Assembly (NCBI GenBank): GCA_016719395.1 | Contig: JADJZF010000002.1 | Span: forward strand, 62,001 to 126,000 | Source: Candidatus Amarobacter glycogenicus | GTDB lineage: Bacteria; Chloroflexota; Dehalococcoidia; Tepidiformales; Tepidiformaceae | Direction of reading: 5' to 3' | DNA: 64,000 nucleotides | Shown: positions 1-13,523 of the stretch, one piece after another | How positions within the stretch are numbered: the first letter of the stretch is position 1 | How the letters are laid out: each line of letters opens with the position of its first letter | Made by a program: the position numbers and the translations under genes | The notes under the pieces: model-generated | The model's input: only the letters and a program-made list of their open reading frames with translations | Told to the model about the DNA's origin: nothing | Databases searched by the model: none

Positions 1-119
1 GAACCTGCTCTGCCAGGACCTCAATCCTTCTCCCGAAGTGCTGCAAATGATGATGAGCGGCCCCCGGCTCCTGCCCCTGCGGGGTGACCGCTGCAGGCAG
101 CCGGTGGCACACTGGGCCG
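1..119. other. Unassigned left edge, possibly the 3' end of an upstream gene
   Basis: I cannot assign this stretch. In gatD neighbourhoods a murT gene often precedes, so the tail of such a gene might be expected here. One plus frame stops at 85-87 but has poor GC at third codon positions. The frame with good GC3 runs to 238, deep into gatD, which is too long an overlap to believe. I see no RNA gene or repeat. Confidence 0.2.
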
Positions 120-857
120 ATGGACCTGCGCGTCGCCCACCTCTACCCGGACGTCATGAATATCTATGGGGACCGCGGCAACGTGATCGCGTTGCGCTAC
201 CGCTGCGAGTCCCGCGGCATCGGGTTCTCGTTGACTGAGGTGAACATCGGCGACTCATTCGACCCGGCAGCGTTCGACCTCGTCCTGATCGGCGGAGGCC
301 AGGACAGGGAGCAGCGCCGCATTGCCGATGACCTGGCGAGGCGCGGCGAAGGGATCCGGATGGCGATCGAGGACGGGTTGCCCGCGCTGGTGGTCTGCGG
401 CGGATTTCAACTCTTCGGGCGCCGCTACATCGACCAGGCCGGCGAAATCATCCCAGGGATTGGCGTCTTCGACCTCGAAACGCGGCACCCGGGTCCGGTG
501 GCCGATCGCTGTATCGGCGACGTGGTCATCGAAACGGCCGAGGGCGAAGTGGTGGGATTCGAGAACCACGGTGGCCGCACCTATCTCGCCCCCGGGCAAG
601 CGCACTTTGGGAAGGTGCGCTACGGGGCGGGGAACAACAACGGAGACCGCACCGAAGGAGCCCGCCATAAGAACGCGATCGGCACCTACCTGCACGGCAG
701 CCTCCTGCCCAAGAACCCCGCGCTCGCAGATGCACTCATCGTCGCGGGCCTTCGCCGCCGGTACGGCCCTGGTGTCGGGCTCGAGCCACTGGAAGACACC
801 GCAGAAACCGGCGCCCACGCTAATGCGGTCAGGATCACCGAAAAGCGCCGGAGTTGA
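120..857 (+). CDS. gatD: GatD-type class I glutamine amidotransferase (lipid II isoglutaminyl synthase subunit)
   Basis: About 245 residues of the CobB/CobQ-like amidotransferase fold. The N-terminus MDLRVAHLYPD followed by NIYGDRGN is the GatD signature. The nucleophile Cys (about C93, in VVCGGFQLFG) and the catalytic His (about H192, in GTYLHGSLLPKNP) are present. With MurT it amidates the D-Glu of the lipid II stem peptide, using glutamine as nitrogen donor (family knowledge). I chose ATG 120 because homologues begin here; a GTG at 84 is in frame. MurT itself is not visible; it may lie left of the window. A free-standing cobyric-acid-synthase-like role is the main alternative. Confidence 0.88.
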   Translation: MDLRVAHLYPDVMNIYGDRGNVIALRYRCESRGIGFSLTEVNIGDSFDPAAFDLVLIGGGQDREQRRIADDLARRGEGIRMAIEDGLPALVVCGGFQLFGRRYIDQAGEIIPGIGVFDLETRHPGPVADRCIGDVVIETAEGEVVGFENHGGRTYLAPGQAHFGKVRYGAGNNNGDRTEGARHKNAIGTYLHGSLLPKNPALADALIVAGLRRRYGPGVGLEPLEDTAETGAHANAVRITEKRRS

Positions 858-892
858 CACACAGTGCTAAAGTGTGAAAGTGTGTTCGCACA
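854..892 (+). promoter_or_regulatory. Putative vapBC promoter/operator
   Basis: A TTGACA hexamer (854-859) follows the end of gatD. A 4-bp-arm palindrome, TGTG-TTCG-CACA, lies at 881-892, preceded by tandem AGTGTGAA-like units. It sits just ahead of an AGGAG ribosome site (892-896). Type II antitoxins usually autoregulate through such palindromes. No convincing -10 hexamer is seen, so the promoter itself is tentative. Confidence 0.35.
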
Positions 893-903
893 GGAGAAAC
901 AAA

Positions 904-1248
904 ATGAGCGCGAGACTAACGGTCGTCCTCGATGACGAAGACCTCTACCGCCGGCTGAAAGTGAAGGCTGCCGTAGATGGCGTCCCGATGAAAGACCTGG
1001 TCGAGGCGGGGCTCCGGCATCTCCTCGGCGAGCCGGCGAAAGTGAAGCCCGAACCCAAGCAGTTCGACTGGGAGCGTTACGAGGCACTCATCGAACAGTT
1101 CCGTAAGGAAGACCAGGAGCTCGGGGACGAAGCATCCTATCCAACGGACCTCTCGGACGTGAAACACCACCTCTACGGCTACCCGAAGGCTGCCGAACGC
1201 CGGACGCTTCACGTCGCGGAAGACCGCGAGGAGTACGACTCCCATTGA
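904..1248 (+). CDS. VapB-like antitoxin
   Basis: 114 residues. The N-terminal half (MSARLTVVLDDEDLYRRL) looks like a ribbon-helix-helix DNA-binding segment: a short strand, then two helices ending in LVEAGLRHLL. The charged C-terminal part, rich in Glu/Asp and aromatics, would wrap the toxin. ATG 904 has an AGGAG Shine-Dalgarno 7 nt upstream. Its stop codon overlaps the toxin start in the TTGA at 1245-1248, so the two are translationally coupled. The expected role is to neutralise the PIN toxin and repress its own promoter. It is longer than the usual 70-85 residue VapB. Confidence 0.75.
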   Translation: MSARLTVVLDDEDLYRRLKVKAAVDGVPMKDLVEAGLRHLLGEPAKVKPEPKQFDWERYEALIEQFRKEDQELGDEASYPTDLSDVKHHLYGYPKAAERRTLHVAEDREEYDSH

Positions 1249-1655
1249 AGGTTTTCATGGATGCCAGCGCACTGGTCCCGCTCGCGCTGGAGCGGGACCA
1301 GTGGTTCCTCTCCGTGCGGCGGAACTTGAGAGCGCTGCGAGAGAGCGGGACGCCTGAACTCGTGACCAGCAACTGGACGTATTACGAAGCGCTCGCCCTG
1401 TGCCGGCGCAGCGGGATGCACACGGTCAGCAAGCTTCGCCGGATCGTTGAGGCCGAGGTCACGGCTGTCCGTGTCGATGAAGTGGCGGAGGCGGAAGCGC
1501 TCCGCCGCTTTCTTGGCTGGCACGACAAGACAGCTTCGGTCGTTGACCACGCGAACCTGCTTGTTGCGCTCGAACTTGGCTGTGCGGCCATCCTCACCTT
1601 CGACGAGGACTTCGTCCCCATCGCGAACGGGACGGGCCTCCGAGTCCTGCGTTAG
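1245..1655 (+). CDS. VapC-like PIN-domain ribonuclease toxin
   Basis: 136 residues, typical VapC length. PIN acidic residues are in place: the first Asp in VFMDASALV, Glu in TYYEAL, Asp in VVDHANL and Asp in LTFDEDF. The family cleaves RNA (tRNA or rRNA) with Mg2+ when freed from its antitoxin. The start is TTG 1245, overlapping the antitoxin stop by 4 nt; ATG 1257 would cut off the first beta strand. Together with the preceding gene it forms a chromosomal type II toxin-antitoxin module. The RNA target cannot be told from the sequence. Confidence 0.82.
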   Translation: MKVFMDASALVPLALERDQWFLSVRRNLRALRESGTPELVTSNWTYYEALALCRRSGMHTVSKLRRIVEAEVTAVRVDEVAEAEALRRFLGWHDKTASVVDHANLLVALELGCAAILTFDEDFVPIANGTGLRVLR

Positions 1656-2041
1656 TCGTCGACGACTGCGTCAACCTCGATCTCGATGAGCATGCCTGGG
1701 GCCATGAGCGCGCTCACCTGGACCATCGTTGCCGCGGGTTTGATGTCGCGGAAGGACTCTCCGTGGGCCTTGCTGAACTCTTCCCAGCGGCGGATGTCGG
1801 TCACGAACATGCGCGTGCGCACGACGTGGCGCATTCCCGCCCCGGCCTGGTGAAGCGCCCGCTCGATGATTTCGAAGCAGCGTTTCGCCTGGAGATAGCC
1901 GTCGTCGCCGCCGAAGATGGCGCCGTCAGGCTCTGCCGCCGTCGTCCCGGCGACGAAGACGGAATCTCCGACGCGGACGGCGCGCGAGTATCCAACCACG
2001 TCTTCCCAGGGGCCTCCCGAAGAAATGAGCCTTCGTGTCAT
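1652..2041 (-). CDS. RidA/YjgF/YER057c family protein
   Basis: 129 residues. It has the family's trimeric barrel pattern, with SGGPWEDVVGYSRAV near the start and VFVAGTTA, and a C-terminal stretch ending in LIEIEVDAVVDD. RidA proteins hydrolyse reactive 2-aminoacrylate and other enamines/imines, but the Arg that fixes the substrate carboxylate in true RidA is not obvious here. It may belong to another Rid subgroup. ATG 2041 lies 13 nt after the ruvB stop, so it is the last gene of a minus-strand operon with ruvB and the large kinase. It converges on vapC with a 4-nt overlap. Confidence 0.8.
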   Translation of the reverse strand: MTRRLISSGGPWEDVVGYSRAVRVGDSVFVAGTTAAEPDGAIFGGDDGYLQAKRCFEIIERALHQAGAGMRHVVRTRMFVTDIRRWEEFSKAHGESFRDIKPAATMVQVSALMAPGMLIEIEVDAVVDD

Positions 2042-2054
2042 GGTTGCCTTCCCT

Positions 2055-3119
2055 TCACTCGTCTTCCCAGAGGCCGCCCTGCTGGGCCGGGGGAGCGGAC
2101 TGATCCGGGAGGGGGATCCCGAGATGCGCATACGCGGCGGCCGTCGCAATGCGCCCCCTCGGTGTCCGGTTGAGGAAGCCGCATTGCAAGAGGAACGGTT
2201 CGTAGACGTCCATGATGGTGTCGGATTCCTCGGAGATGGCGGCAGCGATGGTTTCGAGGCCGACGGGCCCGCCGCCGAACTTCTCGATGATGCACCGGAG
2301 GACCGCGCGGTCGGCGTCGTCCAGTCCCAGGTCATCGACATCGAGCTTCGCCAGGGCGGCTCTCGTGGACTCGAGTGTCACCACGCCGCCGTTGCGCACT
2401 TCGGCGAAATCGCGCACCCGGCGGAGCAGTCGGTTCGCGATGCGGGGAGTACCCCGGGAACGCCGGGCGATCTCCATGGCCGAATCCTCTGGCACATTGG
2501 TGCCCAGGATTTCGGCCGAGCGCTTGACGATCGTTGTGAGAGTTGCCGCGTCATAGAAGTCCAGGCGGAAAACCGATCCAAAGCGGTCGCGGAGGGGCGC
2601 GCTGATCATGGCGTAGCGCGTCGTGGCGCCGATGAGGGTGAAGCGTGGCATTGCCAGGCGTACGGTGCGGGCCCCCGGCCCCTTGCCGATGACCAGGTCC
2701 AGGGCGAAGTCTTCCATTGCCGGATAGAGGATCTCTTCAACGGCGCGCGAGAGCCGGTGGATCTCATCGATAAAGAGGATGTCGTGTTCCTTGAGACCGG
2801 TAAGGATGGCGGCGAGATCTCCCGGACGCTCGAACGCGGGACCGCTCGTCGTCCGGATGGCCACGCCCATCTCGTTGGCGATGATGTTGGCGATGGTGGT
2901 CTTGCCGAGGCCGGGGGGGCCGTAAAGCAGGAGGTGATCGAGCGCTTCGCCGCGGCCCTGGGCCGCCTGGATGGCGATACTCACGTTCTCCTTGATCCGA
3001 TCCTGTCCGGGAAATTCGGTAAGGGATCGGGGCCGCAGGGAGCGTTCGTCGCCGTCATCGGCATCCAGATCGGCGGCCACGATGCGTCCGTCATCGGTCA
3101 CCACGGGAGTATACCGCAC
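2055..3119 (-). CDS. ruvB: Holliday junction branch migration helicase RuvB
   Basis: 354 residues. AAA+ ATPase with Walker A GPPGLGKT (about 67-74), Walker B DEIH (about 118-121) and sensor GATTR, then the RuvB winged helix with GGGPVGLETIA and RTPRGR. With RuvA it drives branch migration of Holliday junctions. The start is GTG 3119, only 7 nt after the stop of the upstream hybrid kinase, an unusual operon partner. ruvA and ruvC are not in the window. Length and motifs leave little doubt. Confidence 0.97.
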   Translation of the reverse strand: MRYTPVVTDDGRIVAADLDADDGDERSLRPRSLTEFPGQDRIKENVSIAIQAAQGRGEALDHLLLYGPPGLGKTTIANIIANEMGVAIRTTSGPAFERPGDLAAILTGLKEHDILFIDEIHRLSRAVEEILYPAMEDFALDLVIGKGPGARTVRLAMPRFTLIGATTRYAMISAPLRDRFGSVFRLDFYDAATLTTIVKRSAEILGTNVPEDSAMEIARRSRGTPRIANRLLRRVRDFAEVRNGGVVTLESTRAALAKLDVDDLGLDDADRAVLRCIIEKFGGGPVGLETIAAAISEESDTIMDVYEPFLLQCGFLNRTPRGRIATAAAYAHLGIPLPDQSAPPAQQGGLWEDE

Positions 3120-3126
3120 GGATGTT

Positions 3127-7674
<4,548 letters not shown>

Positions 7675-7825
7675 AGGTGGCCCGGGGACCTCTTCTCATG
7701 GCCAGTCGCCCGGTCGGGCGCCGGCGCCGGTCCGGACAGTTTAGTAGGCGATTATCCGTGATTACTCTAGGTGGAAACCCCAATTCGGCCGTGCGCGGTG
7801 GTGTCGCGCCCGCCGGTCGTGGCCG
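7675..7825. other. Intergenic, upstream of the hybrid kinase
   Basis: About 150 nt between the permease 3' end and the kinase start. On the minus strand there are TAGAGT- and TAAACT-like hexamers that could act as -10 elements. I see no terminator hairpin and no gene. Confidence 0.3.
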
Positions 7826-9870
7826 TCAGGGGAGGGCGGTCCGACCGCGGCGGCGGCCCATGCTCCCGGTGCTGAAGGGATAGGCCACAAGGTTCACGTG
7901 CCGTCGGTTTTCCAACATCCGCTGCAGCCGTTTCAGGCTCTGGTTCACGAGCGGACGGTGGTACGGTCGCCGCACTTCCAGGAGCGGGATCATGACGGTC
8001 ACTTCGTGGGGGGCGCGCTTGAGGCGATCGTCAACATAGCGAGCGATTGGGTCTGACGCGTTCCGGAAGGGCGAGGCGATGACAACAAGCGGGATGGATG
8101 GGAACTGGCGGCTCCAGCGCTGCTCCACGGTGGATGGGGCATCCGGGTCCACGATGACGTGGACAGCCACCACCTCGCGTGAGCGCTCGCAGGCCGCACC
8201 CAGCGTCATGACCGTTGCGAGGTTGATGTCTTCGACCGGGACGATGATCGGCACGCGGGACTCGCCGTTTGGCCGCATATCGAGCTGGGCGTCCGGCGAT
8301 ACATAGAGCTGGCGCTGGAGTCGCTTGTAGAAGCGGCCGATCCACCAGAGTCCGGCTGTGAAGAGGGGGATCGCGACGACCACGATCCAGCCGCCTTCCC
8401 CGAACTTCGTCACCATGATGATGACGAAGACGATGCCCGTGACGACGCCGCCAAAGCCGTTGATCACGGCTGACCGCTTCCATCCGGGCGTCTTCCGTTT
8501 GAACCAGAGGGCGACCATGCCCGCCTGGGCAAGCGTGAAGCAGAGGAACACCCCGAGGGCGTACAGCGGGATGAGCTGCGTGGTGGTGGCGTTGAAGATC
8601 ACCAGGAGCAGGGCCGCGAACCCGGTCAGCGCGGCGATGCCGTAGCTGAAGACGAGGCGGTTGCCGCGGGCGTGGAAGACGCGGGGCATGTAGCCATCAC
8701 GCGCGAGGATGGCCGCCAGGATGGGGAAGCCGTTGTAGGCCGTGTTGGCGGCGAGGAAGAGGATGCCCGCCGTGAATCCCTGGAGGAGGTAGTACAGGAG
8801 GTTTCGCCCGAAGACCTCTTCGCCCACCTGGGACATGACGGTCTCTTTGTCGCCGTGTTCGAAAATGATGCCGTAATGGCGGGCGAGAATCGTTGTCCCA
8901 AGGAACAGGAACCCGAGGAGGAACGCCATCGAAACCATGGTCGCGATCGCGTTCTTCCACTCGGGCGGCTTGAACGATGAAACGCCGTTGGAGATGGCCT
9001 CGACACCGGTCAGTGCTGCGCAGCCGGCCGAGAACGCCCGGAGGACGAGGAAGAGTGTGAGCGCGTGGGTGGCGTCCTCGGCAGCCTCTTTCGGCTCGCC
9101 CGTCCTCAGGATGTTCGGGTCGTCGCTCGCGAAGACCGGGCCATGCCGATGACGATCGTGCCCGCGAGGATGAAGACGAAGCCGTAGGTCGGGATCGAGA
9201 ACAGCGTGCCGGATTCGCGAATACCCCGCAGGTTACCGAGCGCGATGAGGGCGATGAGGCCAACCGCGATTGGCACGCGGGCGCTATCGACATCCGGGGC
9301 GGCTGAGACGATCGCTTCGACGCAGGCGGCGATACTCACCGCCGCGGTCAGGGTGTAGTCGATGAGCAGTGATGCAGCTGCGATCAGTCCGGCAATCACG
9401 CCCAGGTTCTCCAGCGCGACGGTATAGGCGCCTCCACCGGAGGGGTACGCCTTGATCAATTGGCTGTACGAAACCACGACGATGCCCAGCAGCGCCGTGA
9501 TGGCCAGGGCAATGGGGAGGGAGAGGTGGATCGCGGAGGTCCCGGCGATAACGAGGACCAGGAGGATCTCCTGGGTCGCATAGGCCGTGGATGAGAGCGC
9601 ATCGGAGGAGAAGATGGCGAGCGCGACCTTCTTGCTCAGGCGCTCCTCAGCGAGCCGCTTGCTGTTCATCGACGTGCCGATAAGGGAGTCCTTGAAGTTG
9701 GCCAGGCGGCCGCCCCAGCCGCGACGCCGTTCGGCGAACTCCGTGGCCTCGAAGTGCCCGGATTCAAGCTCGACGATGCCGGCGTGGGGGAACTCGACCC
9801 GGTAGCGGGTGACCCGGCCTTCTTTATCGGCGACTGGTGTGTACTGTGGGCCCGAACCAGGCGACGGCAT
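7826..9870 (-). pseudogene. APC-family amino acid/polyamine permease, split by one frameshift
   Basis: The N-terminal part (start 9870, about 247 residues) carries the conserved AIFSSDALSSTAYATQE region and the first transmembrane helices. The rest, read in another frame, continues seamlessly as VFASDDPNILRTGEP and then the remaining helices and the soluble C-terminal domain, stopping at 7826. The shift lies at about 9135-9143, in a run of G and C. Adding one base there restores a continuous protein of about 680 residues, the usual length for this family. Such permeases exchange or import amino acids. Either the gene is recently inactivated or one base was lost in sequencing; everything outside the lesion is intact, which favours a recent or artefactual event. 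Confidence 0.85.
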
Positions 9871-9988
9871 TGGCGTAGGTTACTCTCGCGGCGGTTATGG
9901 TCTGCAATTCGTTCGAGTTCTGGCGGCCCGGCGCTACCCGACTGGCGGCGATTCCGGCCCGGTGGTAGAAGAGTTCACGGAGAACTCC

Positions 9989-10678
9989 TTGGCCGCAACC
10001 GACTCACGAAACGATGCCTACATCCGCGATCTGCCGCTCCTCGCACGTCTCCCGATGAGCGATCTCAAGGCGCTGGCTTCGCGCGGGCGGGTTCGCCGAT
10101 TCACCTCCGGCGCCACGATCTTCCATGAAGGCGACCCGGGCGACGCGATCTACGTGGTGGTCGAAGGCCGCATCCGCATGAGCCGGCTCTCCGGTTCTGG
10201 CTCGGAAGCGACACTCGCCCTGATCGGCCCGGGAGACTGCACCGGCGAGCTGGCGCTGTTCGACGGGCGGCCCCGCTCGGCGACTGCGACGGCCATGCAG
10301 GCGACCCGGACGTTCGTCGTCTCGCGTGATGACTTCGTGAACTGGGTGCGGGACCGGCCCGGGGCGGCGCTCGCGCTGCTCGAGACGCTCTCCCTCCGCA
10401 TTCGCCGGACGAACGACATCGTCACCGACCTGGTCTTCCTGGACCTGGCTCACCGCCTTGCGAAGCACTTGCTCACGCTCGCCGCGGCACACGCCGATGG
10501 CCCGAGCTCGCGCCGCCCCCGCCTCCAGGTTACCCAGGCCGAGCTTGCATCGATGCTCGGAGTGAGCCGCGAGAGCGTGAACAAGCAACTGAACCAGTTT
10601 GCCCGCGACGGCTGGATCACCCTCTCGCGCGGGGCAGTCATCATCGATGATGCAGGTGCCCTGCGGACCTTTGCCTGA
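9989..10678 (+). CDS. CRP/FNR-family transcriptional regulator
   Basis: About 229 residues from TTG 9989. The cyclic-nucleotide-binding beta-roll covers roughly 10-130 (FHEGDPGDAIYVVVEGRI, then GELALFDGRPRSA, the phosphate-binding cassette). The C-terminal winged helix has the HTH VTQAELASMLGVSRESVNK. I prefer TTG 9989 because a GGAGA motif lies just upstream and it gives the standard CRP length; GTG 9962 is an in-frame alternative. The cassette keeps the E-L and R-S-A of cAMP binders. It diverges from the broken permease. A nucleotide cyclase lies 1.4 kb downstream on the same strand, so cAMP signalling is a reasonable guess. Confidence 0.88.
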   Translation: MAATDSRNDAYIRDLPLLARLPMSDLKALASRGRVRRFTSGATIFHEGDPGDAIYVVVEGRIRMSRLSGSGSEATLALIGPGDCTGELALFDGRPRSATATAMQATRTFVVSRDDFVNWVRDRPGAALALLETLSLRIRRTNDIVTDLVFLDLAHRLAKHLLTLAAAHADGPSSRRPRLQVTQAELASMLGVSRESVNKQLNQFARDGWITLSRGAVIIDDAGALRTFA

Positions 10679-10755
10679 CGCCGGGCAATCGCGGACCTCA
10701 ATCGACAACCCAGCCTCCCGGCTCCAGAATCTCCGCACACCCGGAGGTAGACCCC

Positions 10756-11655
10756 ATGCGCTTTGGCTTTTGGCCCGGCCCGAACAACTCCTGGAGCGAT
10801 ACGCTCGCCCTTGCCAGGCACGCCGAGACCGCCGGCTGGCACGGCATCTGGTACGCCGACCACTTCATGCCCAACGCGGAAGACACGAGCGGCCCCACCT
10901 CCGAATGCTGGACGACCCTCGCTGCGCTCGCGGTCGCTGTCCCCCGCGTGCGCATCGGCGCGCTGGTCACCGGGAACACCTACCGCCACCCGGCCGTGCT
11001 CGCCAAGATGGCCGCGAACGTCGACAACATCTCGGGCGGGCGCTGCGTCCTCGGCCTCGGGGCAGGCTGGCAGGAGAACGAGCACAGGGCCTACGGGATC
11101 AACTTCTCGACGCTCGGCGGACGCATGAATCGCTTCGAAGAGGCCTGCGAGGTGGTTACGGGGCTCTTCACGAATGCCCAGACCAACTTCACCGGTAAGC
11201 ACTACCAGCTCACGGACGCGCCCCTCGCACCCAAGCCCGTCCAGCAGCCGCTTCCGCTCCTGATCGGCGGCGGCGGCGAACAGCGGACCCTGCGCATCGC
11301 AGCGAAGTACGCGAACGAGTGGAATGTCTGGGGCACGCCCGAACTCCTCGCGCGGAAAGGCGCGATCCTCGACCGTTACTGCGAGGAGCTGGGGCGCGAC
11401 CCAAGATCCATCAAGCATTCGACCCAGGGGATGCTCGTCCTCACCGATGACGCCGCCGCGGTGGAGCGCATGAAGGCTTCCGGACGGCCGGTTATCGGCG
11501 GCGACGGGCCCGGAGTCCGCGCGACCATCGAGCAGTACGCCGAGGCCGGAGTCGACGAGGTGATCATCCCCGACTTCAACCTGGGCGCCACGGTCGAGGC
11601 GAAGACCGCCGTGATGGACCGCTTCGCGCGCGAGGTCATGAGCTACTTCAAGTAG
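10756..11655 (+). CDS. LLM-class F420-dependent oxidoreductase
   Basis: 299 residues of the luciferase-like monooxygenase TIM-barrel fold. Family markers: MRFGFWPGP, IWYADHFM, TGNTYRHPAVLAKMAANVD, LGLGAGWQENEH and LPLLIGGGGEQRTL. This subgroup usually uses reduced F420 or FMN; the substrate is unknown. A GGAGG ribosome site sits at about 10743. Two paralogues occur at 49.4 and 50.5 kb. The small membrane protein 9 nt downstream is probably cotranscribed. Confidence 0.92.
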   Translation: MRFGFWPGPNNSWSDTLALARHAETAGWHGIWYADHFMPNAEDTSGPTSECWTTLAALAVAVPRVRIGALVTGNTYRHPAVLAKMAANVDNISGGRCVLGLGAGWQENEHRAYGINFSTLGGRMNRFEEACEVVTGLFTNAQTNFTGKHYQLTDAPLAPKPVQQPLPLLIGGGGEQRTLRIAAKYANEWNVWGTPELLARKGAILDRYCEELGRDPRSIKHSTQGMLVLTDDAAAVERMKASGRPVIGGDGPGVRATIEQYAEAGVDEVIIPDFNLGATVEAKTAVMDRFAREVMSYFK

Positions 11656-11664
11656 CATCGCCAG

Positions 11665-12024
11665 GTGCCCGGATTCCTCCATGCTGCTCACCAGGCGCGA
11701 GAGACGCTCGGCCAACTCGAGCTGGTCTCGTGGCTGGCGATCGGCTTGGGCGTCGGGGTTCTGGTGCTCACCTGGGGCAAAGTCATCGCATGGCTGCGCG
11801 ATCCCGGCTCTCCCGGGCCGTCGCTGCGCCGCTGGGGAGCCGATTCGGCGGGCTGGTACTTCGAGATAGCCAATCCCGGCCGAGGGGAATGGTCTGTTGT
11901 TGACTCCGCGGGGACGGCCCACGAGCTTGCGGCTGACCCCGGGGATCGCTTCTTCCGCGTACTCGCCGGAACGCCGCCGCCGGTGGCATTGCGCTCGAGC
12001 GACGGGTTCGACCTCACCCTTTAG
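11665..12024 (+). CDS. Small membrane-anchored protein of unknown function
   Basis: 119 residues from GTG 11665, 9 nt after the LLM gene. One strong transmembrane helix (about residues 22-44, SWLAIGLGVGVLVLTW) is followed by a soluble domain of about 75 residues. I do not recognise the family. Codon use matches its neighbours and it fills the gap between two genes on the same strand. A typical role cannot be assigned. Confidence 0.6.
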   Translation: MPGFLHAAHQARETLGQLELVSWLAIGLGVGVLVLTWGKVIAWLRDPGSPGPSLRRWGADSAGWYFEIANPGRGEWSVVDSAGTAHELAADPGDRFFRVLAGTPPPVALRSSDGFDLTL

Positions 12025-12106
12025 GGGGAGGGGGATCCCCTCCAATTTGGACGCGAGCGGGATTGCCCGGTTGCGCTAGGATGCGTGCTCGGGGAGGCCG
12101 CTGCGG

Positions 12107-13459
12107 ATGTTGCCACGGATCCAGTACGCGCCAACCTCAGACGGAGCTTCCATTGCTTTCTGGGCGCTCGGCGATGGCGTGCCCATCGTCCTGATGTATC
12201 CCCCCGGCTTCAGCAATATCCAGTTCGAATGGGACATCCCCGAATTCCGCGCCACCTATGAGAATGTCGCCGAATGGGCGACGGTAATCCGGTTCGACCA
12301 GCGGAACCACGGCCTCTCAGAGCGCGGGCTCGCCGGGGTCTCGCTCGACTCCTACGAGCATGACCTCATGGGTGTCCTCGACCGGCTGGAGATCCAGCGT
12401 GCGCACCTGTTCGCCGCGAACGATGCCGGTAAGGTCGCCCTGGTTTTCGCCGTGAAACACCCGGACCGCGTCGCGTCGCTCTCCCTCTTCCGCACGAATG
12501 CTGGCCCGGCCACTTCGGCGCCCTCGCCCGGCTGGACCTCGCTTGTCCCGCTGATCAGGCACGATTGGCACCTCTTCACCAACCTGATGGCGACGGCACT
12601 CAACGGTCTCGACGACGGCGAGCAAACCTCCCGGATCGCGCAGTTCATCCGCGAAAGCGTGACCGCCGCGGAGTTCGAGTCGGCAGGTTCGGCGTTGGCG
12701 GCCATCGATGTCCAGGGGGTGTTACCGGAGGTGAAGGTACCGGTCCTCGTGATGCACCGCATGGACACGCCGTTCTTTCGAATCGATACCGCGCGGCAAC
12801 TGGTCTCGACGATCGCCGATGCGCGCCTTTCGGTGCTGCCGGGGAAGTCGCCAATTGCCTGGGACAACGCCGTCGTTGAGGCGGTCCGCGCTTTCGTCCT
12901 CGAAGTCGCGGCGGCCGAGAACCGGGCCCGCTTCGGCCTGCGTAGCGGCAACGCCTTCCGCACGATCCTGTTCACCGATATCGAACAGCACGGCGACCTC
13001 CTTCGCCGGCTCGGCGATGCGGGCGGCCGCCGGCTCTTGCGCGAGCACGAGCGCATCACCCGCGACGCACTCCGCGCCCACGGAGGCAGCGAGGTCAAGT
13101 CCATGGGCGATGGGTTCCTCGCGTCCTTCGGTTCTGCCCAGCGTGCGCTGGAGTGCGCGACCACCCTCCAACGCGCCCTCCGCGAGGAGCTCGGCACCGA
13201 AACGGAGGGGCTGCCGAACGGCCTCCGTGTGCGGGTCGGAATCAACGCCGGCGAACCCATAGCGGAGGACGACGACCTCTTCGGCACTGCGGTCATCGCG
13301 GCCGCGCGAATCGCTGCACTTGCCGAAGGTGGCGAAATCCTGGTCGCCAACGTGGTACGCGAACTCGTGGCGGGCAAGGGGTTCTTGTTCAACGACCGGG
13401 GCGAACAACCACTCCGCGGCCTGGAAGATCCCGTGCGCGTCTGGGAACTCCGCTGGTAG
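12107..13459 (+). CDS. Alpha/beta-hydrolase fused to a class III nucleotide cyclase
   Basis: 450 residues. Residues 1-265 are an alpha/beta-hydrolase fold (VPIVLMYPPG oxyanion region, DQRNHGLS). At the nucleophile elbow the sequence is AANDAG, with Asp106 instead of Ser, and the usual catalytic His after LPG is replaced (GKSPIAW, Ser248). Acid Asp220 remains. Residues about 284-440 are the cyclase: metal Asp291 (LFTDIE) and Asp335 (KSMGDGF), and Arg401 of the AAR motif. The usual Asn is Ile397. The hydrolase part probably senses a ligand instead of turning it over. The product would be cAMP or cGMP if active. GGGGAGG lies upstream of ATG 12107. Confidence 0.85.
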   Translation: MLPRIQYAPTSDGASIAFWALGDGVPIVLMYPPGFSNIQFEWDIPEFRATYENVAEWATVIRFDQRNHGLSERGLAGVSLDSYEHDLMGVLDRLEIQRAHLFAANDAGKVALVFAVKHPDRVASLSLFRTNAGPATSAPSPGWTSLVPLIRHDWHLFTNLMATALNGLDDGEQTSRIAQFIRESVTAAEFESAGSALAAIDVQGVLPEVKVPVLVMHRMDTPFFRIDTARQLVSTIADARLSVLPGKSPIAWDNAVVEAVRAFVLEVAAAENRARFGLRSGNAFRTILFTDIEQHGDLLRRLGDAGGRRLLREHERITRDALRAHGGSEVKSMGDGFLASFGSAQRALECATTLQRALREELGTETEGLPNGLRVRVGINAGEPIAEDDDLFGTAVIAAARIAALAEGGEILVANVVRELVAGKGFLFNDRGEQPLRGLEDPVRVWELRW

Positions 13460-13523
13460 CCTTCACCACGCCTTTCGCATGCTTACCCTCGTTATTGGCC
13501 GCCCTGCTACCGTCTTCTCAGGT

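Noticed and set aside
10450..12045. Long antisense frame across the CRP and LLM genes
   Set aside because: Crosses two well-supported genes; no recognisable domains.
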